NCBI GenBank assembly: GCA_964464965.1
Contig: CAYXHM010000002.1
Coordinates: 372,001-436,000 of the forward strand
Direction of reading: 5' to 3'
DNA: 64,000 bases
Origin: UBA5543 sp964464965
GTDB lineage: Bacteria > Bacteroidota > Bacteroidia > Chitinophagales > Chitinophagaceae
Shown: positions 59,142 to 64,000 of the stretch, one piece after another
Layout of the letters: every line of letters begins with the position of its first letter
Position numbering within the stretch: the stretch's first letter is position 1
The notes under the pieces: generated by a model
Told to the model about the DNA's origin: nothing
Database searches by the model: none
What the model saw: the letters and a program-made list of their open reading frames with translations, nothing else
Program-made: the position numbers and the translations under genes

Positions 59142-60344
59142 TTAAGCGTTCACTCCTTTCAAAGCACCAAGTTCTTTACCTACTTTGGTAAAGGCTGCTA
59201 TTGCTTTATCCAGGTGCTCGCGCGTATGAGCGGCAGATATCTGTACCCGGATACGCGCCTGCCCCTTGGCTACCACCGGGTAGAAGAAGCCGATAACATA
59301 AATTCCTTCTTCCAGCATACGGGCCGCCATTTTTTGTGCCAGTACCGCATCGTATAGCATGATGGGCGCTATAGGATGTGTGCCGGGTTTTATATCAAAG
59401 CCCGCCGCGGTCATCTGCTGACGGAAGTACATAGTATTATCTTCCAGCCTGTCGCGCAGCTCTGTAGTTTCGCTCAGCATATCCAGCACGGCTATGGTGG
59501 CGCCTACTACCGCCGGTGCCACAGTATTTGAAAACAGGTATGGACGGCTGCGCTGGCGCAACATGTCTATTATTTCTTTTTTACCGCTGGTAAACCCACC
59601 CGATGCACCACCTAATGCTTTACCTAACGTACCGGTAATGATATCTATCCTGTCCATGACACCACATAGCTCATGCACACCACGGCCGGTTTTGCCCATA
59701 AAGCCCGATGAGTGGCTTTCATCTATCATTACCAGTGCATCATATTTATCGGCCAGGTCGCATATCTTATCCAGTTGCGCTATGGTTCCATCCATTGAAA
59801 ACACAGAGTCGGTTACTATAAGGCGGGTACGTGCTCCTGCATAAGCCTTCAGCTGCTCTTCCAGGTCTTCTATGTTGTTGTGCTTGTAGCGTGCGCGCTG
59901 TGCTTTACACAGGCGTACACCATCTATAATTGAAGCATGGTTCAACTCGTCTGATATGATAACGTCCTGGTCGTTCAGCAATGGTTCAAATACACCACCA
60001 TTGGCATCAAAACAAGCCACATACAGGATTGTGTCTTCCGCACCTACAAACTTTGATATTTTGTCTTCCAGTTCTTTATGTATATCCTGCGTACCGCATA
60101 TAAAACGTACAGAACTCATACCATAACCACGGTTGTCTATAGTGGCATGGGCAGCCGCTACCACTTTAGGGTGAGATGACAAACCCAGGTAGTTGTTGGC
60201 ACAGAAATTCAGCACTCGTTTGCCATTTACTGTTATTTCCGCTCCCTGCTCGCTTTCTATAATGCGTTCGTTCTTAAACAAACCGGCTTCCTGTATCTCC
60301 TGCAGTTCTTCCTGCAACCTTGTATAAAATGATGGACTTGACAT
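59142..60344 (-). CDS. kbl: Glycine C-acetyltransferase (2-amino-3-ketobutyrate CoA ligase)
   Basis: 400 residues from the ATG at 60344. The PLP-dependent enzyme makes 2-amino-3-oxobutyrate from glycine and acetyl-CoA, or runs in reverse in threonine breakdown. It shows NFCANNYLGLSSHPKVV, GYGMSSVRFICGTQDIHKEL, SDELNHASIIDGVRL, DESHSSGFMGKTGRGVHEL, TGTLGKALGGASGGF (Schiff-base Lys) and PIMLYDAVLAQKMAARML. The related serine palmitoyl- and 8-amino-7-oxononanoate synthases share the fold, but the sequence follows Kbl closely. Threonine dehydrogenase (tdh) is not adjacent. Confidence 0.93.
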   Translation of the reverse strand: MSSPSFYTRLQEELQEIQEAGLFKNERIIESEQGAEITVNGKRVLNFCANNYLGLSSHPKVVAAAHATIDNRGYGMSSVRFICGTQDIHKELEDKISKFVGAEDTILYVACFDANGGVFEPLLNDQDVIISDELNHASIIDGVRLCKAQRARYKHNNIEDLEEQLKAYAGARTRLIVTDSVFSMDGTIAQLDKICDLADKYDALVMIDESHSSGFMGKTGRGVHELCGVMDRIDIITGTLGKALGGASGGFTSGKKEIIDMLRQRSRPYLFSNTVAPAVVGATIAVLDMLSETTELRDRLEDNTMYFRQQMTAAGFDIKPGTHPIAPIMLYDAVLAQKMAARMLEEGIYVIGFFYPVVAKGQARIRVQISAAHTREHLDKAIAAFTKVGKELGALKGVNA

Positions 60345-60455
60345 AATCTCTAATTTAAAGCAAAATAAATGCAAACGGCTTATTTATCCATACCGGCGGG
60401 AAAATTGTTCATAAAGTATTGCAAAAACCATGCACGAGCAGCTACAAACCACTAT

Positions 60456-61220
60456 ATGCGCGTTACATTTGTATCTTATACATTATTCGTATTGAGGTTA
60501 ATACTCTTCATATTATTGTGCCTTTTGGGCTTACAGGGCATTGCGCAAACATTTTCAGGAAAAGTAACAGAGGCTACCACCGGGCAGCCGTTGTACCCTG
60601 TTACGGTTGTAAATATACGTACCCAGCAGGCCACCTATACAACAGAAGGTGGCAACTTCAATATTGCTGCACAGGCAGGCGACAAAGTAGCATTTTCCTA
60701 TGTGGGCTATAAGACTATTGAATACCCGGTAACGGGGGAGAATACAGGGAAAACAACCAGTATCAGAATGGTGCGTGTCAGTTACCAGTTAAAAGAATTG
60801 GTACTCATGCCTGATTTCACCCAATACCAGGTTGATTCCATAGAAAGAGTGAAAACATACCGGCCATTCCTTTCACGGGCGAAGAGCAGCCCCTTCAGCA
60901 GCCCTGTATCTTTCGTAGCGGAAAAGTTCAACAAACGCAGCAAACAGATATTCAAGTTCCAGAAAAAGTTCGGGCAATGGGAGGATGAACGTTTTATAGA
61001 TTCGCGTTATACACCCGAACTGGCTAATGAAATGACCGGGCTGGATGGCGATAGCCTGGCGCACTTCATGAATGCTTACCCTATGCCATACGACTATGCC
61101 CGTGCAGCGACGGAGCTGGAAATGAAGATGTGGATACGCGACCACTACCGGCAATGGCTGAAGATGATAGATACAACAGGCATACCCGTAATTAACGATA
61201 CCTTATTGCAAAAATTCTGA
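60456..61220 (+). CDS. Secreted or membrane-anchored carboxypeptidase-regulatory-like domain protein (first of pair)
   Basis: 254 residues from the ATG at 60456; an earlier in-frame ATG at 60369 would place charged residues before the signal. The signal/anchor LFVLRLILFILLCLLGLQGI is followed by the beta-sandwich SGKVTEATTGQPLYPVTVVN and GGNFNIAAQAGDKVAFSYVG, YKTIEYPV. From about 125 the sequence is helical (EKFNKRSKQIFKFQKKFGQW) and ends near AATELEMKMWIRDHYRQWLK. It lacks a TonB-dependent barrel. It sits 5 bases before a related gene. Confidence 0.75.
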   Translation: MRVTFVSYTLFVLRLILFILLCLLGLQGIAQTFSGKVTEATTGQPLYPVTVVNIRTQQATYTTEGGNFNIAAQAGDKVAFSYVGYKTIEYPVTGENTGKTTSIRMVRVSYQLKELVLMPDFTQYQVDSIERVKTYRPFLSRAKSSPFSSPVSFVAEKFNKRSKQIFKFQKKFGQWEDERFIDSRYTPELANEMTGLDGDSLAHFMNAYPMPYDYARAATELEMKMWIRDHYRQWLKMIDTTGIPVINDTLLQKF

Positions 61221-61225
61221 TTCTT

Positions 61226-61969
61226 ATGCGCGTGTTATTATCTATATGTCTCCTGTTGATACTTTCACCGCATGTGCAGGCACAACTGCTGCAAGGTACT
61301 GTAAGCGACAAGGAAACCAACAAAAAAATACCTGTGGTGATGGTGGTCAATCAAAGAACCCATGCCTATACGCATACCAATGACAGTGGCTTCTACATGT
61401 TGCAGGCAAAAGCAGGCGACACGTTGATTTACTTATCAAAAACGCACAATACCCTTAGGGCAGCTGTATCTAAACGTGTGGAGGATATAAAAATGGTAGC
61501 CACAACTTATTCTCTTGACGAAGTAGAAATCTTATCAGACATAGCACGTCATGAAAAAGAGCATGAAGAATTGCTGCTGATGTATGACAAGACGATTTCT
61601 GATGCTAAACGTAAACCAAAATTCCATCCCAACGCAGGCACAAGTCCAGGCTTTACGATAGATGGCGCTATTTCAGGTATTGCCGGACGCGTTTCAGGCA
61701 AAAGAAAAAAGGATAAAGGGTTCCTGAATAGTTTTGAGCAATTGGAAAATGAGAAATACATAGCATTGCGCTACAACCCGCAGTCTGTAATGGCCGCCAC
61801 CAAAACTACTTACGATTCTGCCGTAGCATTTATTAATGCAAACCCGGCAGATATTGAACTGGTGCGTGATGCATCTTACATAGAGTTTACCATGTGGATA
61901 CGCCAACAATTCAAGCTATGGGCAGATAAAGAAAAACAAATTAAAGTGCATCCAAGAGGTACTGATTAA
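61226..61969 (+). CDS. Secreted carboxypeptidase-regulatory-like domain protein (second of pair)
   Basis: 247 residues. The signal peptide is MRVLLSICLLLILSPHVQA. The fold is the same as in the gene before: GTVSDKETNKKIPVVMVVN, GFYMLQAKAGDTLIYLSKTH and ATTYSLDEVEILSDIARHEK. The helical C-terminus (DASYIEFTMWIRQQFKLWAD) has the WIRxxxxxW pattern shared with its neighbour (MWIRDHYRQWLK). The two are paralogues in one operon. Function is unknown; they may be envelope adaptors. Confidence 0.75.
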   Translation: MRVLLSICLLLILSPHVQAQLLQGTVSDKETNKKIPVVMVVNQRTHAYTHTNDSGFYMLQAKAGDTLIYLSKTHNTLRAAVSKRVEDIKMVATTYSLDEVEILSDIARHEKEHEELLLMYDKTISDAKRKPKFHPNAGTSPGFTIDGAISGIAGRVSGKRKKDKGFLNSFEQLENEKYIALRYNPQSVMAATKTTYDSAVAFINANPADIELVRDASYIEFTMWIRQQFKLWADKEKQIKVHPRGTD

Positions 61970-61987
61970 TTTGATTAACTTTAAGCT

Positions 61988-62704
61988 ATGCTACAACCAT
62001 GGCAAAAATCAATAGTAATTAAAATAGAGCAGGCGACACCTAATACACGCCGCTACTGGTTGCAAATGCCCGAAACAGAAAATTTCGATTTTAAACCCGG
62101 GCAGTTTGTAACACTGGATTTACCCATACACGAGCAGCGTAACAAACGCTGGCGCAGCTACAGCATCGCTTCTATGCCTGACGGTACCAATGTTATAGAA
62201 TTAGTTATTGTGTACATGGATGGCGGTTTGGGAACTGAATATTTATTTAAGGATATAGAAGTAGGTGCTGAAATAACACTTCGCGGCCCACAGGGTGTAT
62301 TTGTGCTACCTGAACAGATACCGGAAAATCTCTTCCTGATTTGTACCGGTACAGGTATAGCCCCATACAGGAGCATGCTCAATTATATTAAAACGCATAA
62401 CGTGCCTCATGGTAACATCCACCTGGTATTCGGCACACGCACCCAGGCAGACCTGCTGTATTACGATGAGATGCGCCAGATGGAAAAAGACCTGCCCAAC
62501 TTTCATTATCACCCCGTATTGTCGAGAGAAGAGTGGGACGGCCACAAAGGCTATGTACATGCTATTTACGAAGAAGCCTGCAAAGCGCATCCACATGCGC
62601 ACTTTATGCTGTGCGGCTGGAAAGTAATGGTGGATGAGGCCAAACAACGCCTGCTGGCTATGGGCTATGACAAAAAGGACATTCACCTGGAGCTATACGG
62701 CTGA
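61988..62704 (+). CDS. Ferredoxin-NADP reductase-like FAD oxidoreductase
   Basis: 238 residues. The FAD motif is RWRSYSIASMPDGTNVIELV, then GLGTEYLF, the GPQGVFVLPE loop, and the NAD(P) part LICTGTGIAPYRSMLNYI, HLVFGTRTQADLLYYDEM and MLCGWKVMVDEAKQRLLAMG. No iron-sulfur domain is fused, so it needs a separate electron partner such as ferredoxin or flavodoxin. It follows the two carboxypeptidase-regulatory genes after 18 bases. The physiological partner is unknown. Confidence 0.85.
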   Translation: MLQPWQKSIVIKIEQATPNTRRYWLQMPETENFDFKPGQFVTLDLPIHEQRNKRWRSYSIASMPDGTNVIELVIVYMDGGLGTEYLFKDIEVGAEITLRGPQGVFVLPEQIPENLFLICTGTGIAPYRSMLNYIKTHNVPHGNIHLVFGTRTQADLLYYDEMRQMEKDLPNFHYHPVLSREEWDGHKGYVHAIYEEACKAHPHAHFMLCGWKVMVDEAKQRLLAMGYDKKDIHLELYG

Positions 62705-62806
62705 TTTTCAACCCTTATTCATATCTGTCATCTGAACTATTAATGGTATAAATTGTTAATAGTCATAAGTGGCAAGCGTTGCTACAACCAAGAAGTGTGC
62801 ACTGAT

Positions 62807-64000
62807 ATGAACAAGAAAACAATAATAGTATCAAACAGGTTGCCTGTTACAATAGTTGAAAAGGATAACCGATTTGAATATAAAGCAAGTGAAGGTGGTT
62901 TAGCCACAGGACTGGGAAGCATTTACAAACAAGCAGACAATATATGGATAGGGTGGACAGGTAATGTACTACCGCATGAAGACAGGAAAGAAGTTACTGC
63001 AGCACTTGCGAAAGATAATCTTCAACCTGTATTTCTTACAAAACATGAAGTGAATTGTTTTTACAAAGGCTTTTCAAATGAAACACTATGGCCATTGTTC
63101 CACTCATTTCCCAGCTACACAAAATACGACCCCGAATTCTGGACATGCTTCAAAGAGGTGAACAGGAAATTTGCGGATGCCATATTGGATGTTGCAGATG
63201 AAAGCGATACAATATGGATACACGACTACCAGCTGATGCTGGTACCGCAAATGGTGCGCGAACAGATGCCCGGCGCAGAGATAGGTTTTTTCCAGCATAT
63301 ACCATTCCCATCACAAGAGTTGTTCAGATTGCTGCCATGGCGCGAAGAATTGCTAAAAGGAGTATTAGGAGCAGACCTGGTTGGTTTTCATACTTATGAT
63401 GATGTACGGCATTTTCTGAGCGCTGTAACCAGGCTCAGCAAACTGGAAGCTAACGCGCACGAGATAAAGGTAGATGGAAGAATAGTAGTTGCAGATGCCT
63501 TCCCTATAAGTATAGATTACGACAAGTTTGCGAATATGGCTGAAAGCGGGCTGACCCGCAGAAATGAAGTCAAACTGAAAAAGATGACAAATAATACCAA
63601 GCTTCTCATTTCGATAGACAGGCTTGATTACAGTAAAGGTATTTTACAAAGACTAAATGCATACAAACTTTTCCTTGAACGCTACCCTGAATTTCATGGC
63701 AAGGTAACTTATATCCACCTTGTAGTTCCCTCAAGAGACTCTGTACTAAAGTATAAGGAACTGAAGGAAGAAATGAACAAACTGATAAGCGAGATAAACG
63801 GTAATTATGCTACGTTATCGTGGCAACCTATACAGTATTTTTACAGGTCGTTTCCACCCCATCTTTTATCCGCACTGTACAAAGCTGCAGATGTAGCGCT
63901 GGTAACACCTATGCGCGACGGCATGAACCTTGTAAGTAAAGAATACATAGCCAGCCAACCTGATAAGAAAGGTGTGCTGCTTTTAAGCGAAACTGCAGGT
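62807..64000 (+). CDS. otsA: Trehalose-6-phosphate synthase, 3' end cut by window edge
   Basis: The first 398 codons are present and open to the right edge. The GT20 enzyme makes trehalose 6-phosphate from UDP-glucose and glucose 6-phosphate. It shows IIVSNRLPVTIVEKDNRFEY, IWIGWTGN, ESDTIWIHDYQLMLVPQMVR, ISIDRLDYSKGILQR, VVPSRD and AADVALVTPMRDGMNLVSKE, which are standard. In Bacteroidota the gene often codes for a fusion with the phosphatase (OtsB), which would lie beyond the edge. The start at 62807 follows the flavoprotein by 102 bases. Confidence 0.93.
   Translation, partial: MNKKTIIVSNRLPVTIVEKDNRFEYKASEGGLATGLGSIYKQADNIWIGWTGNVLPHEDRKEVTAALAKDNLQPVFLTKHEVNCFYKGFSNETLWPLFHSFPSYTKYDPEFWTCFKEVNRKFADAILDVADESDTIWIHDYQLMLVPQMVREQMPGAEIGFFQHIPFPSQELFRLLPWREELLKGVLGADLVGFHTYDDVRHFLSAVTRLSKLEANAHEIKVDGRIVVADAFPISIDYDKFANMAESGLTRRNEVKLKKMTNNTKLLISIDRLDYSKGILQRLNAYKLFLERYPEFHGKVTYIHLVVPSRDSVLKYKELKEEMNKLISEINGNYATLSWQPIQYFYRSFPPHLLSALYKAADVALVTPMRDGMNLVSKEYIASQPDKKGVLLLSETAG

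Noticed and set aside
1..64000. tRNA, rRNA and riboswitch genes
   Set aside because: Intergenic gaps were read on both strands and no cloverleaf or known riboswitch core was found by eye; a tRNAscan-SE and Rfam search would settle it.

Overview
The window reads as chromosomal DNA of a member of the Bacteroidota, most like the Chitinophagaceae. The signs are a type IX secretion (T9SS) sorting tail, TonB-dependent receptors with N-terminal carboxypeptidase-regulatory domains, a DUF4249 lipoprotein, a LytS/LytTR two-component pair, a BatA-domain operon, DUF4199 and DUF1501 proteins, an ACS-independent succinyl-CoA transferase pair, and promoters of the Bacteroidota type (TTG, about 20 bases, TAnnTTTG). 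No rRNA, tRNA, CRISPR array, integrase or complete insertion sequence was seen. Most of the window is ordinary core and housekeeping DNA with tightly packed operons ended by GC-rich hairpins.

Layout. 0-3.3 kb: minus-strand run dgt-queA-nadC (nadC cut by the left edge). 3.4-6.8 kb: a decayed T9SS-tailed gene, two tandem CPBP membrane proteases, a 59-residue membrane protein, and a PadR regulator with a membrane protein carrying two GldL-like HWPGA motifs. 6.8-11.7 kb: a four-gene minus operon (BatA protein, a dihydroorotase-like protein without metal ligands, DUF4199 protein, GT2 glycosyltransferase). 11.8-14.1 kb: a trans-sulfuration PLP enzyme and ruvB. 14.1-17.7 kb: a five-gene minus operon gcvH-vanZ-hddA-hddC-GT4, suggesting nucleotide-activated heptose for a surface glycan. 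18.0-20.9 kb: four small accessory genes separated by three same-orientation copies of a structured repeat of about 170 bp. This is the most unusual part of the window.

21-31 kb: small accessory genes (DUF975, VOC, GyrI-like, Ycf48-like, RibD-like), an M56 (BlaR1-like) peptidase with a palindromic operator, a TonB C-terminal protein and its neighbour, an S41 peptidase and a LytS/LytTR pair. 31-35 kb: an orphan phage terminase-small-subunit-like gene bracketed by palindromic REP-like elements, then a TonB-dependent receptor with a DUF4249 lipoprotein. 35-43 kb: OmpA-family lipoprotein, scoAB-arsC operon, secreted proteins, a MoxR/ChlI-like ATPase, arfB and a short DUF1501 protein. 43-50 kb: a second TonB-dependent receptor, TPR protein, PstS-like lipoprotein, small membrane protein, a histone H1-like KAAPKK protein, and L27/L21.

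50-64 kb: a polytopic membrane protein, a GH3-family enzyme in operon with an AAA ATPase, a 46-bp perfect palindrome between convergent stops, a 1106-residue T9SS cargo protein, a CtpA-type protease, kbl, two small secreted carboxypeptidase-regulatory-domain proteins, a ferredoxin-NADP reductase-like flavoprotein, and the start of a trehalose-6-phosphate synthase gene cut by the right edge.

All family assignments rest on motifs read by eye; no database search was run.
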